DNA of 64,000 nt from assembly GCA_933207985.1 (NCBI GenBank), contig OW240916.1, positions 139,241,536 through 139,305,535 of the forward strand, read 5' to 3'. The position numbers and the translations under genes were made by a program. Below are positions 1 through 8,740 of the stretch, piece by piece. Every line of letters starts with the position of its first letter. Position 1 is the first letter of the stretch. The DNA comes from Pelobates cultripes (taxonomy: Eukaryota > Chordata > Amphibia > Anura > Pelobatidae). The notes under the pieces are model-generated. The model had not been told where the DNA came from, made no database searches, and saw only the letters and a list, made by a program, of their open reading frames with translations.

Positions 1-190
1 GTGGGGCGGAGTGACAGATTAAACAGAAGAGAAAACACTGTCAAGGAAAGTATATCCCAACACGCAAACCTGAGACACAGAAATCTACTAAGGAAAGATA
101 GTAAACGTATTACCGGTCCTTAGAGTGACCGGGCTTAACGTGGAAGTATAGAATAATGACAAAAGAGAGAAAAACAGACGGATGGTATGG
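1..190 (-). repeat. Fragment of a dispersed LTR-like repeat (C-C-G-G-Y-C-A-Y-T-C-T-A-A-G-G family)
   Basis: Read on the minus strand, this stretch carries the core CACTCTAAGGACCGGTAATA. Related cores occur on the minus strand near 2710-2750, on the plus strand near 57612-57650 and, more diverged, near 43150-43215. The family is T- and C-rich on its sense strand and has no coding capacity. It is probably a piece of an LTR or another non-autonomous repeat. The left end lies outside the window, so neither class nor full length can be settled. Confidence 0.45.
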
Positions 191-200
191 ACAAAGTAGT

Positions 201-1642
201 TTAATCTGTGTCAAAGCTAAGAGTGGGGAAGATTGGCTTGGGCAGATTGACTTTTAGGAAAGCCATTTGCTCCATGAGCCGTGGTGCCAGTTGGGAGCGC
301 TGAGGGCAAAGTATGTTTCCCGTAACAGAAAACACACATTCACTCTGGACAGTGGTTGGGGGACAAGAGAGGGGCTCCTGGGCTAACAGAAAGAGAGAGG
401 GCCACACATCCATTTTCTCATCCCAAAAGCTCAAAGGCTCTGTAGTAGGGGGCTCGCCAAGGAAAGCCTTCACCATCTCTGCGGCACCACTTCCTTTTCT
501 TGAGGGAACCGTAGTGGGTCCCACCAAAGTATTTAGGGCCTCAGCCCAACATGTAGCTGCCCCAGTGGATTGAGCAGTGCTGCTTGCACTGCTAGATGAT
601 GGTGCTACACTATCAGGCTCCTCCAGCTCTTCTTCTCCCTCAAACAACCTTAACCTCTTTCTTTGCACATCACGCACCCTGTCAATCAATTTATCCCTCC
701 AAGCGGTCAGGAAATTCATGTGGAGTACCATCTTGCCCTTTATTCTTGGGTCACACATGCATGCAAGCATCAACTCTTGGCAAGACTCCATGCGCTCCTT
801 GAACCTACGTGTTAGTTGCTCCTCGAGCCTCCTAACTAGTGCAGCAACATCACCAAGTAGTTGGCCACCAGGTACCACTTCCTTTTTAGAAATTAAGCCA
901 CTCAGCTTATTTGAGAGGTGGGTGAGCAAGGGGATTAATTGACCAAGGCTTGCATTTTCTTGGCTTAAATTCTTCGTAGCATCCCTGAATGGCCTAAGGA
1001 CTGCCACTAGCTGCCCAATCATGAACCAAACCTCCCTGACTAAGGGACTATTGATCCTTATGTAATGCTCATAGGACATGGCATTGATTGCTTTCTGCTC
1101 CTCCAGGATGCGCTCCAGCATCTCCAAAGTGGAGTTCCACCTAGTCCCTACATCTTGCTTGAGACGATGCTGGTCAATGCCTGCCTTCTTTTTCTCATTT
1201 CTTAGGAGCTGGCTATCCTTCACGCTTCGTTGGAAGTGACCAGCAATCTTTCTGCATTTCTCAAGCAGGGTTGCCAACTGTCCACTGCTTTCTTGTTCAA
1301 TAGCAGCCTTCACTACTAAATGAAGGATATGAGCTGAGCAGTGCATGGCTACAAAGCTACAATCACGGAGAGCCTTCACCATGTTTGCTGCTCCGTCAGT
1401 CACCACAAAACCCATCTGTGTGTTTACCTGTTGTCCTACCCACTGCACCACCATCTTTTTTAGTGCCAGCAAAATATTTGCATACTCCCTGTGCGTGACG
1501 TGGTGACATCTCCTAACACCTTGAGCTGCCACCAATGTCCTGTCAAGGACAAGAAAGCATGCTGGCCACTAGGAGCAATCCACAAATCAATTGTGAAGTG
1601 CACTGACTGGCCACCAGCCTTTGCCAGATGCTCCTTCAACAC
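201..1642 (-). pseudogene. hAT-superfamily transposase, catalytic and C-terminal dimerisation part (broken)
   Basis: This is the C-terminal two thirds of a hAT transposase, the DDE enzyme that cuts and pastes hAT elements. The sense strand runs from 1642 down to 201. The protein shows the TxDLW region (FTIDLWIAPSG), then the conserved TRWNST motif after a long helical stretch. Its end matches the hAT C-terminal dimerisation pattern: a WPSLFLLAQEPLSCPP block, SECVFS, and an R-S-x-L segment before the stop. A shift between two frames near 1500-1535 breaks the reading frame, so this copy cannot make a full protein. It continues upstream in the BED-finger segment (1705-2307). The family is close to ZBED-like vertebrate hAT transposases; I do not assign a subfamily. 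Confidence 0.85.
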
Positions 1643-2652
1643 TGCAACACAGGAACGGTAGAGTGAGGGTACTATGTTCCTGCTAAAAGTTGTTCATGAT
1701 GGAATTACATATTGCGGTGAAATATCCTCCATAAGATGCTTGAAGGGCTCCACTTCTTCCATGTTAAAAGGAGCACCTCACCAATGAGCCGAGTAATTTT
1801 CCTGAACTGCTGCCTGGAGTGAAATCCATGAAAGCCTTTTAGGGTGGGCTGTGCAGCATGAATTAGATGAATGGTGGCACAATGCTCTGCAGCAGAAGTC
1901 CGATGATCCCCCTTCCTCTTGTAATGGCTAGTGGTGGTGGCACTACTACTTCTCCTAGTACTGCTAGGTGGAGGAGCCACACCGCTTTCTTTCCTTAGCA
2001 AGATGGCCTTGTGGTGTGTACGAAGATGTTGGTTCATCCCAGAGTTAGTAAGATGACCCAACACCTTACTACGGCCGACTTCCCTGCCACACAGTTTACA
2101 TTTTGCCAATCGGCTGTCTCCAATTGTTGAAAAATTTTCCCACACTGTAGAACGACGGGTGCCACTAGTAGTGATGGGTGGGGAAGATTGCACAATTTCA
2201 CAATCAACTGGAGAGGCAGTTGCCACTGCTGGAGTTGAGGGGGCAGATATCAGTAGGGGAGATTGGTGGACTGTCTTCAACAGAGAGATCTTCAGGCTTA
2301 TCATCATAGTCTAGTTGCTCATTTCCTAGACTAGAGCCTTGTTCCATATCTCTGCTGCAGAGAAACCAAGATATGTCACCAGCAGCGGAAATTGGGGCAA
2401 ACTGATCAATTCCCTCTTCTCCCTGGCTACTGGGGACTACAAGAATATCTTCTTGTATTATGCCATCAATTATTGTACTGCTGCTGCTATGAAAGATGCT
2501 GACAGTAGCAGGGGTAGTAGTGGTGGTGGCATGAGTAGCACTAGCATTTTTTTCCTCCTCTAACTTTAATATCTCCCTCTTATGCTGCCTAAATGGATGA
2601 TCAGCGATAACAGGCTGTGTTGAAGCTGCCCAGCTGTTGTGAAACTGTAACG
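1643..2652 (-). pseudogene. hAT transposase, BED zinc-finger and acidic N-terminal part (broken)
   Basis: This is the same transposase, upstream of the previous entry. Reading leftwards from 2652, an acidic, Ser/Thr-rich segment leads into a BED zinc finger. The finger contains W-E-N-F, then C-K-L-C, then H-L-R-T-H-H, which is the C-x2-C...H-x3-5-H layout of DNA-binding BED domains. After the finger, a Ser-rich linker is followed by a helical block ending in ITRLIGEVLLL. The frame changes at about 1760 and again near 2290, so at least two frameshifts separate this part from the catalytic part. BED fingers recognise element termini in the family; that role is inferred here. The coding sequence is interrupted on its upstream side by the insertion at 2653-3304. 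Confidence 0.8.
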
Positions 2653-3304
2653 AGAATATACCCCTACATGCAGGATCCAGCTAAACAGAGGCAAATACAG
2701 AGGAGAGATACGTCTACCGGACCTTAGAATGGCCGGACTCGACGTATATGAGAGGAGACAGAGCCAGGAACAAACCGAGGTCAAGGGCACAGAGAGACAG
2801 CGTAAACTAGGACAAGCCGGGGTCTGGTACACGGAAAACAGCAAGCCGGCAAACAGTACAGATAAGGATAAAGCGAAAACGAAGTCAGAATACGAAGCCA
2901 AAGTCAATACGAGAAAACACAACTGAACACCACAAGCGCTAAAGGGAACTGAAACAGAAACCACGATAGGGCAACGAGCTAAGGGAAAAAGGTAAGTTAA
3001 ATAGCTTTTAAACCAAAGTGATTGGCTCCTGTCACTTCCACACCCCCTATAGGTAATTGTATAGGGAGTGTGGTATGACAGGAGCCAATGGGAGCCTTTT
3101 GGCAATTAGGCTCCCACTGTCTCTTTAAGAGCGCGCCCGAGACTCGCGGCGCGCTCTTAGTTTCAGGCGGGACACGTGACCGCTTCACGCGGTCACTGCC
3201 CGCCTTCCATCTGAAGCAGTCGGATGAGCCGCGCGCGGCTCGTGCAGCCGCAGGTCCGCGCGCGGCTTGAAGAGAGGACCGCGACCGGCCCCCGGTTAAG
3301 GTAA
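2653..3304 (-). mobile_element. 652-bp LTR-like insertion inside the hAT transposase, flanked by gtaacg
   Basis: This block is flanked by the same hexamer, gtaacg, at 2647-2652 and 3305-3310, as expected for a target-site duplication. Coding sequence of the surrounding hAT transposase can be followed on both sides. On the minus strand the block starts with a very GC-rich, CpG-rich stretch (about 3120-3300) containing repeated CGCGCG-type segments. It continues as a T/C-rich tract and ends with the CTCTAAGGTCCGGTA core shared with other copies in the window. The layout (GC-rich promoter-like start, short duplication) would suit a solo LTR, but the ends are not TG...CA. Class is unresolved. Confidence 0.6.
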
Positions 3305-3833
3305 GTAACGCTACAGAAACATAGCAGCGCAGCTGGCAGTAGTGGAGGTTGAGGCACTACAGTCACCACTAGCAATGCTGGTGGTTGTGAAGGGAGTAAA
3401 CATCCATCTGCGAGATTTAGATGGTGGCTGCTTTGTGGACCTAGGGGACCTCTCAACCCTGCAACTGAATTTTCCCCCTCCCTGCCCTCTTCAGTTTCAT
3501 AGGTGGGCTAAGTGGGCTTGAACTCTTTCTAGTGCTACTGCTGGCGTTGGTTGCAGGAATTGGAAGTACTAGCAGTTCCTGCTGTTTCATTTGCCTCTGT
3601 TTCAGGTGAGTTGAAGAGGAAGCAAGTGTACCACTACCTGTGCTCTGCCTCTTAACATTAGTACTGGTGGAGGAGCTAGTAGTGATACTACCAGCAGCGA
3701 CATGACGGCTACCAGTTTCTTCAGTCACTTTGCTTGAGGGGAGAATGTGAGGACTTGGAGGACGTGGACGATTTATTATGGTTTCTTTTGTGTTATGAAA
3801 TTTTTTGTTAAACAGAAAAATAAAAAAACACAA
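3305..3833 (-). pseudogene. N-terminal low-complexity segment of the hAT transposase
   Basis: On the minus strand this begins with a hydrophobic start (MCFFIFLFNKKF) and continues as a Ser/Thr/Lys-rich, disordered segment with tracts such as SSSTSTN and ASSSTRKSS. It lies upstream of the BED finger in the same orientation and is separated from it only by the 652-bp insertion. The three reading frames alternate towards 3310, so the frame is broken here too. I infer it is the disordered N-terminus of the same element; there is no domain to prove this. Confidence 0.45.
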
Positions 3834-4017
3834 AATGAATCACTGTAGCAAAGTCACAGTGCAGCAGATAGACACCCTGGCAATCAATCAGGCTACCTGG
3901 CAACAGCTAAAAAACACAAAATTAATTACTTCAGTAAAGTCACAGTGCAGCAGAGAGACACTGACTCTGAGTGATTTGTTGTTGGGTGAGTCATGGTAGT
4001 TCTGTTCTGTCAAGGAT
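3834..4017 (-). repeat. Probable 5' flank of the hAT element with two copies of a ~34-bp motif
   Basis: Two imperfect copies of the motif aagtcacagtgcagcaga followed by GACAC lie at about 3851-3882 and 3938-3970, 89 bp apart. Each copy is preceded by a short AT-rich stretch with AAAAACACAAAAT. Subterminal repeats of this kind are common transposase-binding sites in hAT elements. That function is inferred from position only. No clear terminal inverted repeat can be seen. Confidence 0.35.
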
Positions 4018-4580
4018 GTTATGTATGTCGTCTATGGATGGCTGTGGCGTTGTTGGGTCATCTTTTAAATTATTTGCTTATTGGTAATTTCAATTCAATA
4101 TGCTCCAAGAGATTTATGGAGATTCTTTGCAAATTTGAAACAAAAAAATTAGAAAGAGTTAATAAGGAGGTGGATGAGCAGATTAATAAGATCGCAGCCT
4201 TTAAAGACGAACCAAACTTTGAATCATTAGAGACAAAACTTAAGAATAACTTGGACAAATTCCAGCAAAACATCAAAATTCGGAAACACTCCAAGTTTAT
4301 TAGAGACAATAATGATTTTAAGAGTGGGAATGTATATAAGAAAAATAGAAACTTTAGGAGGAGCTTTTCTGAACCAATATCTACATCAGAATATGAGACG
4401 AGTGGTTCGGATTCAGAATCATCTAAGGGGGGCCCTTCAGTTCCATTTGAACGAAATACTAAAAGCATATTGAAAAGAGGGGTTTCTTTTTTAGGACAAC
4501 CCACTATGGAAAAAAACATAGCCCCACGGACACGCAACAGAGGCAGACCACCTCAACAGTTCAGAAGGAAAAGATACTAG
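3993..4580 (+). CDS. PLE A ORF1-like protein (charged, coiled-coil and RNA-binding-like), 5'-truncated
   Basis: The open frame yields 195 residues. The first ~35 residues are unlike any PLE protein and probably read through flanking DNA. The family-like part starts near 4098. It has a charged helical segment (KKLERVNKEVDEQINKIAAF, about residues 49-68), then KHSKFIRDNNDFKSGNVYKK, a Ser/acidic patch, and a basic Arg/Gly/Pro-rich tail ending FRRKRY. The tail suggests RNA binding. The frame stops at 4578-4580, but the RT frame is already open from 4463 in the -1 frame, and a slippery heptamer lies in the 118-bp overlap. ORF1 therefore probably supplies the N-terminal part of an ORF1-RT fusion. 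It could also be one ancestral ORF broken by a single indel. Confidence 0.6.
   Translation: MVVLFCQGCYVCRLWMAVALLGHLLNYLLIGNFNSICSKRFMEILCKFETKKLERVNKEVDEQINKIAAFKDEPNFESLETKLKNNLDKFQQNIKIRKHSKFIRDNNDFKSGNVYKKNRNFRRSFSEPISTSEYETSGSDSESSKGGPSVPFERNTKSILKRGVSFLGQPTMEKNIAPRTRNRGRPPQQFRRKRY
4069..4097 (+). repeat. 29-bp direct repeat, left copy
   Basis: These 29 bases (starting attatttgcttattggtaat) are identical to 7735-7763. They flank the PLE A coding region. They could be a long target-site duplication or part of a truncated pseudo-LTR; see the finding. Confidence 0.8.
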
Positions 4581-6955
4581 ATCAGGCCCCTCTTGATAAT
4601 CAGATTATTAATCTGTCTTCATACACTCCCACAAAAATAGAGCTACAGATCTTGCGGCAGGGTATGTCCTTTGTCCCAGTCTCTAATTTTGATAAATTTA
4701 GTTGGACAAAGGACATACACCTTTTTGCAAGAAAATTGGGTCTGCATAAATTTCACCAGATGAAAGATGAAAAAAGGGCTAAAGATCTAGGGCTACAAGC
4801 CTCTGATATAGGTGCACTGGATATACTAGTTGACCTGCTCACCTGTAATGATAACTCTACACAAAAACAACCTCCATTCACACAATTGAAAAAGAAAAGC
4901 CTGTTTACTCCACATCTAGTGGACTTTAAGTATATAGACCTATTTGTGGAGATGACATGCAATGAAATTGACAAAATTAACCAGAAAGACCTGCCAACTC
5001 AGCCTAATAGCAATATATCTCCACAAGAAAGCACTTCCCTTAAAAAACTGAAAGATATGGATGAGGTGATTTTTAAACCCTCTGACAAAGGAGGTAATAC
5101 GGTCATCTTAAACAAATCAGATTATGTTTCAATGGTACATAGATTAATTGGAGATAGGGAAACATATGAAGTACTAAAGGGCGACCCCACACAAAAATAT
5201 CTTGCTGAATTAAAAACAATTCTTGACACGGCATTGTCCTTATCCTTAATATCAAAGGACGAATATAATTTTATGTTTGTTAAAAATCCGGTTACCGCCA
5301 CATTTTATGCACTTCCAAAAGTACATAAACAGCAACCCATACTAAATGGAAGACCTATAGTCTCTGGCAGAGGGAATCTGACCCAAAACATAAGTCTGTA
5401 TGTGGATCAGATCCTAAGGAAATTGGTGCTTGAACTCCCTTCATACTTAAAAGACACTAAACATACATTAAATATCATAGAAGGGATCAAAATCACTGGC
5501 CATGCTATCCTCTGTAGCCTTGATGTGGAGAGCCTATATAGCTCAATACCACATGAGGTGGGTTTACAACATCTTCGAGCAATTCTAGATAGCAAACCAA
5601 TGTTTTCACTAAGACACAATGAGTTTGTCCATGATCTGATGCAGTTCATTCTAACACACAATCACTTTATCTTCCAGGGGAAATACTACCACCAGGTGAG
5701 AGGAATAGCTATGGGGACGGCTTGTGCCCCCTCATATGCCAACCTCCACCTGGGGTGGTGGGAGAGTAGTATGGTGTTTAATGAACATATGCAAAAATAT
5801 ACAAGACATATAAGAATATGGAAAAGATACATCGATGATGTATTGATCATATGGACAGATACCTCTGAACTCTTTTTAGAGTTTGTTCACAATTTAAACT
5901 TAAATCATATCAATCTGAGACTGACGAGTGAAATTGGCGGCAATAAAATTAACTTTCTAGATCTTACCATTTCCATGTCAGATGGAGGGGTTCTTACATC
6001 TACCCTTTTTCGGAAACCTACGGCAACCAACAATCTGTTGAACTGGACAAGTTACCATCCACCTTCCCTGAAAAAAGGGATTCCAGTTGTACAGTATCTA
6101 CGACTAAGACGTAATTGTTCTACCGTAGAAGATTTTAAACTGAAGGCTAAGACCTTGCAATATCAGTTTAAACAAAAGGGGTACCCAAATAAATGTTTAA
6201 AAAATGCATACAAACGGGCATTATTGGCAGACCGTAAAGATCTCCTTTGTGAAAGTAAGGTAGATCCAACACAGGAGATCATTAGATGTATAGGCAACTT
6301 CGATGCAGGTTGGCATCAAATTATGAGTATCCTTGATAGGTTCTGGCCCCTTCTACACCAAGACCCACACCTCCATAGGGTGATTACACCCAAGGCATCA
6401 GTAACAGCAAGAAGGGGGCGAAATATCAAGGATATACTAGTCCCTAGCCATCTTAAAACAGTATCTCCAAAATCATCATGGTTGAAGTCTCCCGTCCTAG
6501 GCACATATCAATGCGGTAGGTGCAAGGCGTGTAAATTTATACATAGACCCTCTAAAACATTTTCAGACTCTTCGGGCACACAAGAATTTAAAGTTCGTAA
6601 CTTCTTTAACTGCCAGTCTAAGGGTCTGGTATACCTACTTATATGCTCGTGCAATAAGTTATACGTGGGAAAAACCTTTCGTAAGTTCAAACTTAGAATT
6701 AGGGAACATGTCAACTCAGTTAATCCCGGAAGACAAATTGACACCCCAATTTCTAAACATCTGAAGTTCCATCATGGGGGGTCCTCATTAGGGATTAGAT
6801 TTTGTGGCATTGAAAGGGTCACACTTGGTCCAAGAGGGGGAGATCTAGACAAAAGATTACTTCAAAGAGAGAGCTTTTGGATCTACAAGCTCAAAACTTT
6901 GTCACCATTTGGATTAAATGAGGGTTTTTCCTATACACCCTTCATTGCTGTTTAA
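4463..6955 (+). CDS. Penelope-like reverse transcriptase with C-terminal GIY-YIG endonuclease (PLE A, Neptune-like)
   Basis: The first in-frame alternative start (TTG) is at 4652, giving 767 residues. The frame is open back to 4463 and carries the PLE N-terminal block N-L-S-S...L-R-Q-G-M-S-F-V-P at about 4610-4675. From residue ~145 the RT core follows: KPSDKGGN, FYALPKVHK, GRPIVSG, a CSLDVESLYSSIPH palm motif, GIAMGTACAPSYANL and the catalytic YIDD at about residues 392-395. A CxxCxxC-like motif (CGRCKACK, ~620) precedes the GIY-YIG endonuclease (VYLLI ~659, YVGKT ~670, a REH segment ~686, and a late Glu in RESFWI). PLEs use target-primed reverse transcription; the GIY-YIG domain makes the nick. 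All key residues are present and there is no internal stop. This is the best-preserved retroelement here. Loss of the 5' end makes autonomous activity of this copy unlikely. Confidence 0.9.
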   Translation, partial: KHIEKRGFFFRTTHYGKKHSPTDTQQRQTTSTVQKEKILDQAPLDNQIINLSSYTPTKIELQILRQGMSFVPVSNFDKFSWTKDIHLFARKLGLHKFHQMKDEKRAKDLGLQASDIGALDILVDLLTCNDNSTQKQPPFTQLKKKSLFTPHLVDFKYIDLFVEMTCNEIDKINQKDLPTQPNSNISPQESTSLKKLKDMDEVIFKPSDKGGNTVILNKSDYVSMVHRLIGDRETYEVLKGDPTQKYLAELKTILDTALSLSLISKDEYNFMFVKNPVTATFYALPKVHKQQPILNGRPIVSGRGNLTQNISLYVDQILRKLVLELPSYLKDTKHTLNIIEGIKITGHAILCSLDVESLYSSIPHEVGLQHLRAILDSKPMFSLRHNEFVHDLMQFILTHNHFIFQGKYYHQVRGIAMGTACAPSYANLHLGWWESSMVFNEHMQKYTRHIRIWKRYIDDVLIIWTDTSELFLEFVHNLNLNHINLRLTSEIGGNKINFLDLTISMSDGGVLTSTLFRKPTATNNLLNWTSYHPPSLKKGIPVVQYLRLRRNCSTVEDFKLKAKTLQYQFKQKGYPNKCLKNAYKRALLADRKDLLCESKVDPTQEIIRCIGNFDAGWHQIMSILDRFWPLLHQDPHLHRVITPKASVTARRGRNIKDILVPSHLKTVSPKSSWLKSPVLGTYQCGRCKACKFIHRPSKTFSDSSGTQEFKVRNFFNCQSKGLVYLLICSCNKLYVGKTFRKFKLRIREHVNSVNPGRQIDTPISKHLKFHHGGSSLGIRFCGIERVTLGPRGGDLDKRLLQRESFWIYKLKTLSPFGLNEGFSYTPFIAV
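4511..4517 (+). promoter_or_regulatory. Candidate -1 programmed ribosomal frameshift site (A_AAA_AAC)
   Basis: In the ORF1 frame the codons read ATG GAA AAA AAC ATA. The last A of GAA plus AAA AAC forms A_AAA_AAC, a canonical X_XXY_YYZ heptamer correctly phased for -1 slippage. A -1 shift here enters a frame that is open without interruption to 6955 and carries the whole RT-endonuclease. The -1 frame is closed upstream by TAA at 4460-4462, so the site lies inside the only window where a shift could work. I did not identify a convincing downstream pseudoknot by eye. Confidence 0.5.
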
Positions 6956-8129
6956 AGAACCTTGGTCTGAACATGCCTCTTTCTCGCCCCCATCTCTATT
7001 TCATGACTCACATACGATATGTATGTATTTACACTTTCATAAAGTAGCTGATTATGTCTGATACACTTGTAAATTTTGTAATATAGCGTGTGTAGTGTTT
7101 AATTTATATATGTAAATATATTTAATTTTTCTTTTATCTTTTTCACAGTTTTGATTATTATTGTAGACATGAATGTCACTTCAATGACCATATAAATATA
7201 ATGTTTCAAAATGCACATTTGTGACATATGTAGATGGGCATACCCCTTTCTATATATTTTTTCTGTCCATACTCCAGGTGATCATTATGGAGTACTTATA
7301 TTTAGATATCTGGACACCTTAAGAATATGGAAGCCCATCCATATAGTCAGTCTTTATTTGAAATATTATATATTTGATATTATAGGGAGGTTTTCATAAT
7401 AAGATGTATCATTGGAACTGAATACTTACCTCTTATTTGTCATCCGTTTGAATTACTATACACATCTAGTTTTGATTAACAGTTTCAGAAGATTTTGTTG
7501 AATCATTATACTTATTTTTCATGTATATATTTGATCCACAATGCTTCTGATTACAATTTTTGCAGATGATGCATCTTAGTAATAACCTTAGATATTCACT
7601 ATTTGGATACTCTTTTTTTTGTGTGATCTGGGCGTTATACTTCATAGAGAGCAAAGTGATAGGTTTCATTAGGGGTATTCTGGGATGCTTTACTATAGAC
7701 ATTTTGTCCTTATACAAATCCCTGACTCCTTCTGATTATTTGCTTATTGGTAATTTCAATTCATAACTCTCAAATTCTTTGAGTGCGCCCCCTTGCCTTC
7801 TGCGCACCCGCCCACCTGCTTGTGAGGGGCGGAGTAATCTTTAGCCGCAATAGGGGATTGCCGCACAATTTACATACCTAATCACGCCCACGACGTGACC
7901 CAGCTGGGTTTCCGTCCTGCCGGCTAAAACACATGACCCATAGTATACCGGGTCACGTGCCCGGCAATAAGTCCCGCCTCCAGATGCACCTCGTGACTCA
8001 CTAGGACACGGCTACAGATCGGAGATTACGCACAGCTGGGTATGCACACCCCCAGACCCTATTGGTCTAAGATATTCATGCCTCCTGGTAACTTTTGTAT
8101 TTAAGAGACTCTCAACTAGTCTCTTGTTG
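6956..8129 (+). other. PLE A 3' region (untranslated)
   Basis: The first ~780 bp are AT-rich with no credible coding sequence. From 7770 the base composition becomes GC-richer, with several cacgtg/ctgggt-type segments, and leads into the hammerhead-like motif at 8130. PLE D has the same order (stop codon, AT-rich UTR, GC-richer block, hammerhead-like motif), which supports reading this as the element's 3' end or pseudo-LTR. Confidence 0.55.
7735..7763 (+). repeat. 29-bp direct repeat, right copy
   Basis: This is an exact match to 4069-4097 and lies 780 bp after the PLE A stop codon. The sequences on the outer and inner sides of the two copies do not match, so the repeat is sharply bounded. 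Confidence 0.8.
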
Positions 8130-8176
8130 GCCCCTGACAAAGGTGCTCCTTTATAGCACCGAAACGTACGTCGGGC
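8130..8176 (+). ncRNA. Hammerhead-ribozyme-like motif at the 3' end of PLE A (core G8 changed to A)
   Basis: A type I hammerhead fold can be drawn by eye. Stem I is GCCC (8130-8133) with GGGC (8173-8176). The first core strand is CTGACAA (8134-8140). Stem II is GGTGCT (8142-8147) with AGCACC (8155-8160), a perfect 6-bp helix with a 7-nt loop. GAAA (8161-8164) is the second core strand. A short stem III, CGTACG (8165-8170), precedes TC (8171-8172), the expected cleavage position. The consensus first core strand is CTGANGA, so the fifth-to-seventh bases CAA carry one core change. CTGACGA to CTGACAA is a typical CpG decay. PLEs are known to carry hammerhead motifs in their pseudo-LTRs. This copy is probably inactive or weak. 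Confidence 0.65.
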
Positions 8177-8740
8177 ATTTTCTTCTCATATCATGTATAT
8201 GAGCACTGGGCACTGGTGACTGTAGCACCATGATTTATATCTAACACTTATTTCTATTTCTTTACCTATTTCCTATGCCTGTCTAGTTAGATTTACAGGG
8301 AGAGAGGCTTGCTTAATTGTAAATACCAGTCTGTTTTTAGACTGAATACTGACTGTATTTCACTTTCCATCTCTCCACTTTATCTTTACTAGCTCTATTG
8401 TGAGCATTTTTGTTATACTAACTATTGACATTTTGAAGTGGGGTACTAGGCTGGGGACCTAGCCATTTGTTACTCATACCCTTATAGTGTAATATAATAA
8501 AGCTGATAATTAGGGTTACGACAGAATACTAGATGGCTGATCTTTATCCCCATGCATACCCCCTTTATTTGGCATGGAACTCGAGTCACATTTGTATATA
8601 CTTTATTTGACTTTTTTGTTTTTGGGTCTCTAGTTATATTTATCATTTTTTTCATCAGGTTTCTTGGATTACACTCTATCGCTATAGACATTTCCAGATA
8701 TGTGGTTAGTCCCTAGGACATAGGGAGACTGACTGCATTG
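8177..8740 (+). other. Non-coding stretch between the PLE A tail and the decayed L1
   Basis: No ORF of substance and no clear repeats can be seen. The sequence just after the hammerhead-like motif may be the start of a second, truncated tandem PLE copy, since PLE copies are often tandem. I cannot prove this without a full-length relative. Confidence 0.3.

Noticed and set aside
2566..3105. A 179-codon minus-strand hydrophobic frame
   Set aside because: It spans the junction between hAT coding sequence and the LTR-like insertion, and its composition follows the T/C-rich body. It is not a membrane protein gene.
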